Shown here piece by piece: positions 8,408 to 17,576 of a DNA stretch of 64,000 nucleotides. Every line of letters begins with the position of its first letter. The first letter of the stretch is position 1. The stretch spans positions 2,807,501-2,871,500 of the forward strand of contig NC_013222.1 of assembly GCF_000024125.1 (NCBI RefSeq). The letters run 5' to 3'. The notes below the pieces were generated by a model. That model was not told the DNA's origin and ran no database searches. It worked only from the letters and a program-made list of their open reading frames with translations. This DNA comes from Robiginitalea biformata HTCC2501. GTDB taxonomy: Bacteria; Bacteroidota; Bacteroidia; Flavobacteriales; Flavobacteriaceae. The position numbers and the translations under genes were made by a program.

Positions 8408-10927
8408 CTAAATGTAGTCGACGTTATAGATCACACGTATACTTCGGAATTGCGAAATAGCATTAAAAGACGATTCGATTCTTTTAATGCTATTTTTTGT
8501 TTGGGCCAGCCCGCTGCCCGGCCGGATCTTCAATAGGATATTCTTGTGGTACTGGTTCCGGATCCGCGCTACCGGAGGGAATTCCGGCCCCAGGACGTCC
8601 TTTCCGAAATGCATCCGCATAGACCGGGCAAACCAGGCGGCGCCCTCCCCTACCCGATTGTATTCCCGGTGGCGAAAGGTGATCCGGATGATCCTGAGGG
8701 CCGGCGGGTAGCCAAACTGCTCCCGTTCGTAGACCTGTTCGGCATACATCGCATCATAGGCCCCGGAGGCAACCTGCTGGAGAATCTGGTGGTTCGGGTT
8801 GTACGTCTGGATCAGCACCCGGCCCCGCTCCCGCGTGCGCCCCGCGCGTCCCGCCACCTGCGTCAAAAGCTGGAAGCAGCGTTCGTGGGCCCGGAAGTGG
8901 GGGAAGTTCAGCAGGGAGTCCGCATTCATGATGCCCACCAGCGCCACATTCCGGAAGTCGAGCCCCTTGGTCAGCATTTGCGTCCCGACCAAAATGTCCG
9001 TTTCCCGCGCTTCAAAAGCCTGGATAATGCGGCCGTAGGCGTGCTTGCCGCGGGTGGTGTCCAGGTCCATCCGGGCCGTTCGGGCCTTGGGGAACAATTC
9101 CGCCAGCTCCGCCTCCACCTGTTCCGTGCCGAATCCCTTGGTGTCCAGCGTGGGGTTGCCACAGGCTTCGCAGGTGTTTTCCAGGAGCCGGTGGAAACCG
9201 CAGTAGTGGCACCGGAGCTCCTTGCGGTGCCGGTGGAAGGTCAGGCTGACGTCGCAATTTCGGCACTGGGGGGCATGGCCGCAACTCGCACATTCCACAA
9301 TGGGTGCAAAGCCCCTGCGATTCTGGAACAGGATCACCTGCCCGCCCTGCCCCAGGGCACCCTCAACCTCCTCCCGCAACCGCTCTGAAAAATGTCCCTG
9401 CATCTTCTTTTTCCGGAACTGCTCCGCGAGGTCTACCAGTTCCATCTCCGGCAGCAGCACATCCCCGAACCGCCGGTCCAGTCGGGCATAGGCGTATTTT
9501 CCCGACCGGGCATTGTGATAGCTCTCGATACTCGGTGTGGCGGAGCCGAGAACCACCCGGGCCCCGGATAGGCCGGCCAGTACAATGGCAGCATCCCGGG
9601 CGTGATATCTCGGTGCCGGGTCGAATTGCTTATAAGTGTTTTCGTGCTCTTCGTCCACTACGATGAGGCCCAGGTCTGCAAATGGCAGAAAGAGGGCTGA
9701 GCGGGCTCCCAGGATTACCGACGCCTTTTCCTCCCCGGCGCGTACATGGTACCAAAGTTCGGCCCGTTCCTGCATGCTGTGGCGGGAATGGAAAACGGCC
9801 ACGCGATGGCCCAGGACCCGTTGCAACCTCCTCACGAGTTGTTCCGTAATGGCGATTTCAGGGACCAGGTACAAAACCTGCCGCCCTGCCGCCACCATAT
9901 CGAGGATCAGGCGGAGGTACACCTCGGTCTTTCCGGAGGAGGTTACCCCGTGGAGAAGGACCGGCCGATCCGATTCAAAACCGCTGCGAATGGCTCCCAG
10001 GGCCTCCTCCTGAAGGGCATTCAACTCCGGGGGTTGATGCTGCGCCCCGCCCCCCGGGGATACAATCCGGTCTTCCTCCAGGAAGTACTCTTCCAGGACG
10101 CCCTTATCGATCAACGCTTTTAAAACTGCCCGGGAAGTTCCGGATTGCTCCTGCAATACCTTGCTGCGAATGGGTTTGTCGGTTCCCCGCCGCAATTGGA
10201 ATAAATGCAGGAGGAGCTCGGATTGTTTCGGGGCCCGCCCCATGGAGTCCATCAACTCCCCGAGTGCGGCCTGGTCCTCGTAGTCCGGGTGTAACCGGAT
10301 AAAACGGGCCCGCAGGGGTTTATATCCCTGTTGGAGCTTTTCCTGCAATACCAGTAAATCCCGGCCGATCATCCGGTGGAGGATGGGCAAAACGGATTTG
10401 CGGTCCACGATATCCCCTATTTCGCCCACCGAGAGTACCGGTTGGTGCTGCAATGCCTCCAGGATCAGGAATTCGGTATCGTCCAAATCCTTTTCGTCGG
10501 GGTCCGCCCCTTCCCGCAGCATGACCCGGGTTTCGCTCTGTAAAAGGAAAACCGAAGGCACGGCTGTACGGAATACCTCGCCGGCAGTACACATGTAATA
10601 ATCCGCAATCCATTGCCAGTGCCGGAGCTGCAATTCGGTGACCAGGGGCTCCTCGTCCAGCACGCGGTACACCTCCTTGGCCTCATACGCCTCGGGTGCC
10701 CGGTGTCCGAAGCCCACTACCAGGCCCGTATACAATTTGGATTTCCCGAAGGGTACTGCTACCCGGGTCCCGGGACGGAGCGTACCCGGCGGGATGTCTC
10801 CCAGGGCATAGGTGAAATTCCGCTCCAGCGGCATCGGGAGGAGCACCTCCACATAGCGCGCGCCCGACGAATCCTTTGGGCTGGAGCCCCGGGGGCTGGC
10901 ATCCGCTCCGGTCCCCGCCTCATTCAT
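8408..10927 (-). CDS. priA: primosomal replication restart helicase PriA
   Basis: An 839-residue superfamily 2 helicase that reloads the replicative helicase at stalled forks. In order: an N-terminal 3'-DNA-binding domain, Walker A HGVTSSGKTE (326-335), DEEH box (425-428), an eight-cysteine zinc-binding insertion (CASCGHAPQCRNC, then CHYC and CEAC), and the C-terminal helicase lobe. The first 20 or so residues (Gly/Ser/Pro-rich) precede the usual PriA beginning (YVEVLLPMPLERNFTY), so a later start is possible, but no better in-frame ATG exists. It overlaps yihY by 8 bp and is last in nadC-yihY-priA. Confidence 0.96.
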   Translation of the reverse strand: MNEAGTGADASPRGSSPKDSSGARYVEVLLPMPLERNFTYALGDIPPGTLRPGTRVAVPFGKSKLYTGLVVGFGHRAPEAYEAKEVYRVLDEEPLVTELQLRHWQWIADYYMCTAGEVFRTAVPSVFLLQSETRVMLREGADPDEKDLDDTEFLILEALQHQPVLSVGEIGDIVDRKSVLPILHRMIGRDLLVLQEKLQQGYKPLRARFIRLHPDYEDQAALGELMDSMGRAPKQSELLLHLFQLRRGTDKPIRSKVLQEQSGTSRAVLKALIDKGVLEEYFLEEDRIVSPGGGAQHQPPELNALQEEALGAIRSGFESDRPVLLHGVTSSGKTEVYLRLILDMVAAGRQVLYLVPEIAITEQLVRRLQRVLGHRVAVFHSRHSMQERAELWYHVRAGEEKASVILGARSALFLPFADLGLIVVDEEHENTYKQFDPAPRYHARDAAIVLAGLSGARVVLGSATPSIESYHNARSGKYAYARLDRRFGDVLLPEMELVDLAEQFRKKKMQGHFSERLREEVEGALGQGGQVILFQNRRGFAPIVECASCGHAPQCRNCDVSLTFHRHRKELRCHYCGFHRLLENTCEACGNPTLDTKGFGTEQVEAELAELFPKARTARMDLDTTRGKHAYGRIIQAFEARETDILVGTQMLTKGLDFRNVALVGIMNADSLLNFPHFRAHERCFQLLTQVAGRAGRTRERGRVLIQTYNPNHQILQQVASGAYDAMYAEQVYEREQFGYPPALRIIRITFRHREYNRVGEGAAWFARSMRMHFGKDVLGPEFPPVARIRNQYHKNILLKIRPGSGLAQTKNSIKRIESSFNAISQFRSIRVIYNVDYI

Positions 10928-11891
10928 CTCGCGGGAAACTTTTGCGCAAGTAATTCAGCGTGGCGTTTAGCTCAAACCCGAGCAGCAGGATATTCGAATT
11001 CAGCCAGATATAAATCATCAGGATCAACAGGCCGCTCAGTGCCCCGTAAAGCTCGTTGTACCTGGCAAAATTATCGATGTAGACGCCAAACAGGTAGGAA
11101 GTCAGCAGGATGAGCAAGGTGGTCATCAGCGCGCCGTAGGAGAAAAATTTGGCCTTCTTCCCCTCGGTCGTGCCAAAGTAGTAGAGGATGGCGGTGGTGA
11201 GGTAGGTAAGCAGGATAAAGAACAATACTTTACCCACCCGGACCCCTAGGATCTCTCCTTCGTCCAGGACCACCCCGCTGTTGCGTGCCGTGAATTCGGT
11301 GAGGTATCCCAGGACGTAAAACTCGAAATAGACGTAAAAAACCGCCCCGACAATCAGGAGGACCGAGAGGATAAGCCCCACGAATAGCGCATAGGCATAT
11401 TGCTTGAAGAAATTCCGCGTGAGTTCGATGTGGTAACTGTTCTCAAAGCCCCCGAAAATAGCATTCACGCCGTTGGCCATCAACAGGATGGAAATCAGGA
11501 AGGCCGAGGATACGAGCCCACCCTGTTTCTGGTCGCGGATTTGCTGATAGACCTCCGTGAAATACTCCCCGGTGGCCTGCGGGAGGAAGGCCTCCAGAAA
11601 ACTCAGGAACTGGGCGTCAAAATTGCTGTTGCCCACGCTGACCAGGGGGATCACGAAAGGGATGAGGGTAACCAGGAAGATCAACAGGGGAAAAATGGCC
11701 AGGAACAGGCTGAAGGCAATGGCGCTGGCACGGGTGGAGAGCGCCCCGCGAATGATTCCCCGGGCGTACATGACGATCAGGTCGAAGAGGGAGAGCCCTT
11801 CGAATGCCTTTAGCTGAACCCGCTTTAAGGCAAATACCACCCAGCGGATAACGGGCATGCGCTCCAGTTTTTCGATGAAATTCTGCCCCAT
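10920..11891 (-). CDS. YihY/BrkB family inner-membrane protein
   Basis: A 323-residue integral membrane protein with about six hydrophobic segments and the YihY/BrkB family pattern (RASAIAFSLFLAIFPLLIF near the first helices, and GALSGLLILMIYIWLNSNILLLG near the end). The family was once annotated as ribonuclease BN, now considered wrong; its true function is unclear. The start codon abuts the nadC stop, and its end overlaps priA by 8 bp, indicating tight co-transcription. Confidence 0.9.
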   Translation of the reverse strand: MGQNFIEKLERMPVIRWVVFALKRVQLKAFEGLSLFDLIVMYARGIIRGALSTRASAIAFSLFLAIFPLLIFLVTLIPFVIPLVSVGNSNFDAQFLSFLEAFLPQATGEYFTEVYQQIRDQKQGGLVSSAFLISILLMANGVNAIFGGFENSYHIELTRNFFKQYAYALFVGLILSVLLIVGAVFYVYFEFYVLGYLTEFTARNSGVVLDEGEILGVRVGKVLFFILLTYLTTAILYYFGTTEGKKAKFFSYGALMTTLLILLTSYLFGVYIDNFARYNELYGALSGLLILMIYIWLNSNILLLGFELNATLNYLRKSFPRDE

Positions 11892-12749
11892 CTAGACCGC
11901 TTTAAGGCTCATGTCCAGGTTGTGGACCGAATGCGTGAGTGCCCCGGAGGAGATATAATCCACCCCGCATTCCGCAAAGGCCCGCAGTGTTTTTTCGTCG
12001 ATCCCCCCGGAGGATTCGGTTTCGCACCGATCCCCGATCCGCCGCACGGCTTCCCGGGTGTCTGCATAGTTGAAGTTATCCAGGAGGATCCGGTGGACGC
12101 CCTGGCAGGCGAGTATTTCATCTACTTCCACGAGGTTTCGGGCTTCGACGATGATCTTCAGGTCGCGGCCGGTACTTGCCAGGTATTCCCGGGTCTTGCT
12201 AATGGCTTCCCGGATTCCCCCGGCAAAGTCTATATGGTTGTCTTTCAGCATGATCATGTCGTAGAGGGCAAACCGGTGGTTTGTGCCGCCCCCGATGCGG
12301 ACGGCCCATTTCTCCAGGGCGCGGATGCCCGGGGTGGTCTTTCGGGTGTCCAGGATTTTGGTGCCCGTCCCTTCGAGCAGGTTCACATACCTGCGTGTTT
12401 TGGTGGCAATCGCACTCATTCGCTGCATCGCGTTGAGGACCAGCCTCTCGGCGCGAAGGATACTCTGGGAGGATCCCGAGACAAAAAATGCCGTGTCCCC
12501 GTGCCCCACGTTGCTCCCGTCCTGCAATAAAACTTCCATGTCCAGGTCCGGGTCTACCGCCTGGAAAACCTGTCGCGCCAGGTCCACGCCGGCCAGGATT
12601 CCCCGGTCCTTGACCAGCAGGCGGGCCCGCCCCGCCGCCGACGCCGGGATACAGGCCAGGGAACTGTGGTCCCCGTCACCAATATCTTCCCGCAGCGACG
12701 TTTCAATAATCCGGTCAATTTCCTGCTGGAATTTTTCGGCTGAAATCAT
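11892..12749 (-). CDS. nadC: nicotinate-nucleotide diphosphorylase (carboxylating)
   Basis: A 285-residue quinolinate phosphoribosyltransferase that makes nicotinate mononucleotide from quinolinate and PRPP in NAD synthesis. Conserved segments include LREDIGDGDHSS near the N-terminus, NAMQRMSAIATKTRRYV, LDTRKTTPGIRALEKWAVRI, GGGTNHRFALYDMIMLKDNH and the C-terminal GVDYISSGALTHS. It is the first gene of the nadC-yihY-priA set. nadA and nadB are not in this window. Confidence 0.96.
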   Translation of the reverse strand: MISAEKFQQEIDRIIETSLREDIGDGDHSSLACIPASAAGRARLLVKDRGILAGVDLARQVFQAVDPDLDMEVLLQDGSNVGHGDTAFFVSGSSQSILRAERLVLNAMQRMSAIATKTRRYVNLLEGTGTKILDTRKTTPGIRALEKWAVRIGGGTNHRFALYDMIMLKDNHIDFAGGIREAISKTREYLASTGRDLKIIVEARNLVEVDEILACQGVHRILLDNFNYADTREAVRRIGDRCETESSGGIDEKTLRAFAECGVDYISSGALTHSVHNLDMSLKAV

Positions 12750-12879
12750 TTGTTCTTTTTCTATCGCTAAAGTAACAAAATGTTCGGGTTAGACCCGGGC
12801 CAATCAGACCGAATCGGTGGGGGATACACTGCGGAACGGGAGATTTCCCGAATTGGCCCGCATACCGTATTTTTACCGG

Positions 12880-13353
12880 ATGAAGCTCATTCTGCTCGCT
12901 GTTGGCAAAACAGATGCCGGCCCGTTGGAGGCTCTCATTGCGGACTTCGAACGCCGACTCAACCACTACATCCCTTTTGAAATCGGGATCGTCCCGGATA
13001 TTCGAACCAAAGGGAAGGTTAAACCGGAACAGCTGAAAGAAAAAGAAGCGGAAGCCATCCTCCGGGCGTTACATCCCCAGGATGCCCTTTGGCTGCTCGA
13101 TGAAAAGGGGCGGGAGTATTCCTCCCGGGGGTTTGCAGGGCAGTTGCAGAAATGTATGAATGCCGGGCCGAAAAGGCTCGTACTGGTTATCGGCGGGGCC
13201 TACGGCTTTTCAGAAGGCCTGCGCACCCGGGCCGATAGGACGGTGAGCCTCTCGAAGATGACCTTCAACCACCAGGTGGTCCGGCTCCTGGCGGTGGAAC
13301 AGCTCTACCGGGCTTTTTCCATCCTGAGGGGGGATCCCTACCACAATGACTGA
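12880..13353 (+). CDS. rlmH: 23S rRNA (pseudouridine1915-N3)-methyltransferase RlmH
   Basis: A 157-residue SPOUT-class methyltransferase that methylates pseudouridine 1915 in helix 69 of 23S rRNA. The start is the ATG of MKLILLAVGKTD, which matches the family. An in-frame ATG at 12817 would add 21 unrelated residues. Key segments are ALWLLDEKGREYSSRGFA, VLVIGGAYGFSEGLR (SAM pocket) and the C-terminal LSKMTFNHQVVRLLAVEQLYRAF. It is divergent from nadC. Confidence 0.96.
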   Translation: MKLILLAVGKTDAGPLEALIADFERRLNHYIPFEIGIVPDIRTKGKVKPEQLKEKEAEAILRALHPQDALWLLDEKGREYSSRGFAGQLQKCMNAGPKRLVLVIGGAYGFSEGLRTRADRTVSLSKMTFNHQVVRLLAVEQLYRAFSILRGDPYHND

Positions 13354-13428
13354 CGGGGAAGGCCGCCCCCGGGCCTGTTCCCACGTTGCGGAATACCGCC
13401 CGGGCGGCACCGTTAAAAAGCGACAAAG

Positions 13429-14193
13429 ATGAAGCAACCGAAAGACTTGTTTTCCGAGCAGGCCGCAGATTACCGGCGATTCCGGCCTTCCTATCCGGCA
13501 AATTTGCTGGAAGATATAATCGCCCTGGTTCCCGACAGGCAACGGGCGCTGGATTGTGCCACCGGCAACGGGCAGGTAGCCCGGGCCCTTTCACCTTATT
13601 TCCAGCAGGTAAACGCTATCGATATCAGCGAAGAACAATTGCGGCAAGCCCCTTCGGCCCCCAACATTACCTACAGCCGGCAGCGGGCGGAAGCCACCGG
13701 TTTTGCCAACGGGACGTTCGACCTGATCTGTGTGGCCCAGGCCATCCACTGGTTCGACATCCCGGCATTCCACAACGAGGCGCGACGGTTGCTCAAACCG
13801 GGAGGCGTGCTGGCCGTCTGGGGTTACGGCTTACTGAAAACCGACCCGGAAACCGATGCCTGGCTCGATCGGTATTACCGGCAGGTGGTGGGCCCCTATT
13901 GGGAGCCCGAACGACGATACGTGGAAGCGGCATACGCCAACCTGCCCTTCCCCTGGGAAGAAATCGAAATGCCCGGCCCGTATTCCATACGCCGTGAGGT
14001 GGCACTGGAGGATATAGCCGGATACCTGTATTCCTGGTCGGCTACACGCCACCTGTTGCACACCGAAAGGGACCCGGTGCCCGAATGGATGGATCAACTG
14101 GCTGCCCGCTGGATCCCGGGAAGCACCCGGGAAGCAAGGCATGAGATATTCCTGCGTGCGGGGCGAGCGGATGTCCCGGACGGAGACGGTTAG
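13429..14193 (+). CDS. class I SAM-dependent methyltransferase
   Basis: A 254-residue methyltransferase of the Methyltransf_11/25 type. Motif I is LDCATGNGQVA (about residues 41-51), the acidic residue after strand 2 is in AIDIS, and the post-II segment is FDLICVAQAIHWFD. The HWFD segment and the WGYG near the middle resemble trans-aconitate methyltransferase-like proteins, but the substrate cannot be assigned. Its 3' end overlaps the convergent serA-like gene by 4 bp. Confidence 0.85.
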   Translation: MKQPKDLFSEQAADYRRFRPSYPANLLEDIIALVPDRQRALDCATGNGQVARALSPYFQQVNAIDISEEQLRQAPSAPNITYSRQRAEATGFANGTFDLICVAQAIHWFDIPAFHNEARRLLKPGGVLAVWGYGLLKTDPETDAWLDRYYRQVVGPYWEPERRYVEAAYANLPFPWEEIEMPGPYSIRREVALEDIAGYLYSWSATRHLLHTERDPVPEWMDQLAARWIPGSTREARHEIFLRAGRADVPDGDG

Positions 14194-16073
14194 TAGAGCA
14201 CCCGGAACTTAATCGTGTGCTCGATGGCCTTGAGTTCCTTGATGACCGCTTTGTTGTACTCCTTATCCAGGTCGGTGATTACGTAGCCCACTTCTGGGTC
14301 TGTCGACAGGTACTGGCCGATGATATTCATGTCGTAGGACGCCAGGACCTTATTGATATGGGCCATGATCCCGGGGACATTTTTGTGGATGTGCAGGAAA
14401 CGGTGCGCATTTTGTTGTTTGGGCAGCCGGATGTTCGGAAAATTCACCGCGTCTACCGTACTGCCCGAATTGATATAGTCCATGATCTTGTTCGGGACAA
14501 AGTCGGCTATATCCCGCTGGGCCTCCTCGGTGCTCCCGCCGATATGGGGGGTGAGGATCACGTTATCCAGGTTTCTCAGTTCAGTTTCAAACGGGCCGTT
14601 GCTGGCAGGTTCTTCCGGGTACACGTCGATGGCGGCACCTGCGAGCTTTCCGGATTTCAGGGCTCCGACCAAAGCCGGGATATCCACCACGAACCCCCGG
14701 GACAGGTTGATCAGGTAGGCCCCCGTGCGCATCTGGGCGAGTTCCCGTTCCCCGATGAAATTCCGGTTGGCAGGGTTGTCGTCTATGTGCAGGGTGACCA
14801 CGTCGGAGACGCCGAGCAGGTCTTCCAGCGTGTCACATTTAACGGCATTGCCCAGGGCGAGTTGTTCGTTCACGTCGTAATAGTACACGCGCATGCCCAT
14901 GGCCTCGGCCAACACGGAGAGTTGTTTCCCGATATTCCCGTACCCGACAATCCCCAGGTTCTTCCCCCGGATTTCCCGGGCATTTGCTGCGGTTTTATGC
15001 CATTCCCCGTTGTGGATTTCCGTGCTCCTGGGAAAAATGCTCCGCATCAGGACGATGATCTCCCCGATGGCGAGTTCCACCACGGAACGCGTGTTGCTGT
15101 AGGGGGCGTTGAAGACCACCACCCCTTTCTGGCGGGCGTACTCGAGTTCGATTTGGGTGGTCCCGATGCAAAAGGCCCCGACAATCAAAAGCTTATCGGC
15201 GGCATCCAGTACTTTCTTGGTGACCCGGGTCTTGGACCGGATACCCAATACATGGACACCCTTGATTTTTTCGATCAGTTCTTCCTCCGGGAGGCTGTGT
15301 TTGACCAGTTCGACGGAAAATCCGTCTTCGGAAAGGTTTTTAAATGCTGCCGGGTGAACATTCTCCAGCAGGAGGATCTTGATCCGGTTCTTGGGGTAGG
15401 ATAGATTTCGTGGCAAATCGTTTACAAATAAAAATTCATCAAGGTTAGGTGCGATATGGTCGGCATTTCGGGCGGCCTTTTCGCGGTGGACATTCTCGGT
15501 ATAGGCAAAGAATTTATGGGCTATACCGGCCTCGCGCATCACGTAATCGCTGTAGCCGTCGCCGATGACCTGTACCTCCCCTTCCAGGTCGAGTGCCCGG
15601 AGGCATTCGATCTTTCCGTTGTGGGAAGCCAGTACATTGGCCGTGTCGAATCCGGTAATGCGGCCCTGCTCGTCAAACTCGAAGGTGTTTGCAAAAACCC
15701 GTTCTTCCGGAATGTTGTATTCCCGGACAATCGGATCGATAAACTCCTTGAAACCGCAGGAAATCACATAGATGTCATCCGCAAATTTTTCAAAGAATTC
15801 CCTGTTGGTTGCAATGGATTTTGAAATTTTCTCCCGCAGCATCCCTATGAGGGGTTCCAGGTCTTTCCGGTGCGCCCCGAGCAACCGGATACGCCGTTCC
15901 AGGGACTCCGTAAAGGAGATATCCCCGTCGATGCCCAGGTTGGTGATCTGCTGAATCTCCCGGATGATGGCATCCCGGTCTTCCCGGCCTTCCAGGGTAA
16001 TTTCCGCCAGGACATCCAGGGCCTCAACCCGGGTCAGCGTGCTGTCAAAATCGAAAACGAATTTCCGGCTCAC
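14190..16073 (-). CDS. serA: fused HAD phosphatase / phosphoglycerate dehydrogenase
   Basis: A protein of about 627 residues. Residues 1-215 form a SerB-like HAD phosphatase: DxD motif FDFDST with D8 and D10, then VIGDGYSD. Residues about 230-540 form a D-3-phosphoglycerate dehydrogenase: NAD-binding GIVGYGNIG near 374-382, NLSRGFVVD and the HIGGSTEEAQ histidine. About 555-627 is an ACT-like regulatory domain. It would combine steps 1 and 3 of serine synthesis. The GTG at 16073 is chosen because the phosphatase motif begins at once (SRKFVFDFDS). An ATG at 16121 would add 16 unlikely residues. serC is not adjacent. Long SerA proteins of this form are, as I recall, seen in other Bacteroidota. 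Confidence 0.88.
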   Translation of the reverse strand: MSRKFVFDFDSTLTRVEALDVLAEITLEGREDRDAIIREIQQITNLGIDGDISFTESLERRIRLLGAHRKDLEPLIGMLREKISKSIATNREFFEKFADDIYVISCGFKEFIDPIVREYNIPEERVFANTFEFDEQGRITGFDTANVLASHNGKIECLRALDLEGEVQVIGDGYSDYVMREAGIAHKFFAYTENVHREKAARNADHIAPNLDEFLFVNDLPRNLSYPKNRIKILLLENVHPAAFKNLSEDGFSVELVKHSLPEEELIEKIKGVHVLGIRSKTRVTKKVLDAADKLLIVGAFCIGTTQIELEYARQKGVVVFNAPYSNTRSVVELAIGEIIVLMRSIFPRSTEIHNGEWHKTAANAREIRGKNLGIVGYGNIGKQLSVLAEAMGMRVYYYDVNEQLALGNAVKCDTLEDLLGVSDVVTLHIDDNPANRNFIGERELAQMRTGAYLINLSRGFVVDIPALVGALKSGKLAGAAIDVYPEEPASNGPFETELRNLDNVILTPHIGGSTEEAQRDIADFVPNKIMDYINSGSTVDAVNFPNIRLPKQQNAHRFLHIHKNVPGIMAHINKVLASYDMNIIGQYLSTDPEVGYVITDLDKEYNKAVIKELKAIEHTIKFRVLY

Positions 16074-16184
16074 GTACCAACAAGTGTTTAAGGCGGTGAA
16101 GATAAAAAGAAATTGCGGCAACCCCTCAATGCCTCTGACAAAATGAAACGGGCGCTACAAAGCCGCCCCGGGATGTTATATTCT

Positions 16185-16889
16185 TTAACCCTGCAGGGAG
16201 GGGAGAACCCACAGGCCGGCCAGGATGGCCATGCCAAAACTCAAAAGCGTCCCGATCAGGATATATTCCGTCCAACGGCGGTTGTTGAACTCCTTCAGGT
16301 CGTTGAAGCGGAATACAGATTTGGCCGCTATGAGCAACCCGATGGCTTCCCAACGACCCAACAGGATAAACGCAAAGACAAACAGCCTTTCCAAAATCCC
16401 GATATACATGCCGGCGCGCGGGAGGGATTTGTGGTCCATGGGGATCTGCTGGCCCAGCCCCTCGAGGAGTTTGGCGGTGAGGAAGGCCGCCGGAAAGGTC
16501 ACAAAGAACAAACCGGTAAGGACAGGCCAGTTGAGCCCCGCTGCCAGTTGCGCCAACTCCCCTGTGGTATCCGGATAGGTTGCCACGACCAGGAGGACCA
16601 GTACATGGGCCAACTGGTCCAGGAAGAATGGGATGCTGTCTCTTCGGTACCAGTGTGCAGTGTAGAGTTTGACGGCGTCGATGACCAGGTGGGAGGCCGC
16701 GATGACCAGGGCCTCCTGCCAGAACCGCAAGTCCCATACCAGGAGCAGGGTCAGGGAAAAATGCACCAGACCGTGGAGGTAGAAAAACCAGGAGCCGGCC
16801 TTGCGGGCCTGCTTGTGGCGGAGCGCCCTGCCGGGTTGCAGGAGGAAGTCGCCAAGCATGTGGGCGAGCAATAATTTTACAATAAGCAT
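16185..16889 (-). CDS. DUF3307 domain-containing membrane protein
   Basis: A 234-residue polytopic membrane protein. The N-terminal part, LLLAHMLGDFLLQPGRALRHK followed by HGLVHFSLTLLLVW and SHLVIDAVKLY, is the DUF3307 pattern with conserved His/Asp residues in the membrane. The C-terminal half adds further hydrophobic segments. It overlaps the upstream satD-like gene by 13 bp, so the two are translationally linked. Function unknown. Confidence 0.85.
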   Translation of the reverse strand: MLIVKLLLAHMLGDFLLQPGRALRHKQARKAGSWFFYLHGLVHFSLTLLLVWDLRFWQEALVIAASHLVIDAVKLYTAHWYRRDSIPFFLDQLAHVLVLLVVATYPDTTGELAQLAAGLNWPVLTGLFFVTFPAAFLTAKLLEGLGQQIPMDHKSLPRAGMYIGILERLFVFAFILLGRWEAIGLLIAAKSVFRFNDLKEFNNRRWTEYILIGTLLSFGMAILAGLWVLPSLQG

Positions 16890-17497
16890 CCGATCTGTTT
16901 TAGGTAATCATCCTGGTAGTAACCCAGCAACTCCCTTACCAGGTCGAGGCGGGCCCGGGTCTGTCGCTGACTCACCGCCGACTGGCGGATTTCGAGCCGT
17001 TCTGCCAGCGTCTCCTGGCTCGCTTCCGGATAGGCCAGGGCCAGGCTGACAGTTTCGGCAGAGACCCGGGTCCAGCTGTCCATGAACTGCAATGCGAGCC
17101 GGAGCATCAGGTTGAGGCTTTTGTCGGCATCCGGGACGCCTCCTGAAACCTTCAGGCGCGTTTTATCCTTCTTCAGATTTTCAAAAGCCCGCCCGGATCG
17201 CCGGTAAGCTTCCCCATTCGACTCGCTGACCCGCCGGCCCCGAAAAGTTTCCGTCCCGATTCCTATGGCCAGCCGGATATCCATGTCCTCCCGCGACCGC
17301 ATGAGGGCTTTCAGCCAAACTGCAGCCCGGAGGGCTTTGCCCGGGGGCAGGCGCAGCTGCAATTCGTCCCCCCGGTATATTTCCCAATCCTGCGGGCTTT
17401 CCCCCCACTCCCCCATCAGCGATTTAAGTGCAGGCAGCCATTCGGGAACCGGTGTTTGGGCGGAATTGATGATGTCTCCTGTGAGAACGGCAATCAT
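16877..17497 (-). CDS. SatD family protein with C-terminal helix-turn-helix
   Basis: A 206-residue soluble protein. The N-terminal MIAVLTGDIINSAQ and the following RGDELQLRLPPGKALRAAVWLK match the SatD family, named from the Streptococcus mutans sat operon. The C-terminal 50 residues (SQETLAERLEIRQSAVSQRQ) look like a helix-turn-helix, so it is probably a DNA-binding regulator. It is the first gene of a pair with the DUF3307 membrane protein. Repeats in the short upstream region are plausible operators. Ligand unknown. Confidence 0.8.
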   Translation of the reverse strand: MIAVLTGDIINSAQTPVPEWLPALKSLMGEWGESPQDWEIYRGDELQLRLPPGKALRAAVWLKALMRSREDMDIRLAIGIGTETFRGRRVSESNGEAYRRSGRAFENLKKDKTRLKVSGGVPDADKSLNLMLRLALQFMDSWTRVSAETVSLALAYPEASQETLAERLEIRQSAVSQRQTRARLDLVRELLGYYQDDYLKQIGCLL

Positions 17498-17500
17498 TTT

Positions 17501-17548
17501 ATTAGTTTTTCAGCTAATATAATCATTTATTATTTAAAAAGCTAATAT
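17501..17548. promoter_or_regulatory. possible operator repeats before satD-like gene
   Basis: The motif AGCTAATAT occurs twice in the same orientation, at 17512-17520 and 17540-17548. Each copy is the end of an imperfect inverted repeat: ATTAG-N8-CTAAT at 17501-17518, and TATTA-N9-TAATA on the opposite strand around the second. The pair lies just upstream of the satD-like start codon (17497). This is a likely binding site for that protein's own helix-turn-helix; inference from position and symmetry. Confidence 0.45.
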
Positions 17549-17576
17549 TTTGTATTATAAGCATTAAAGATAATAG

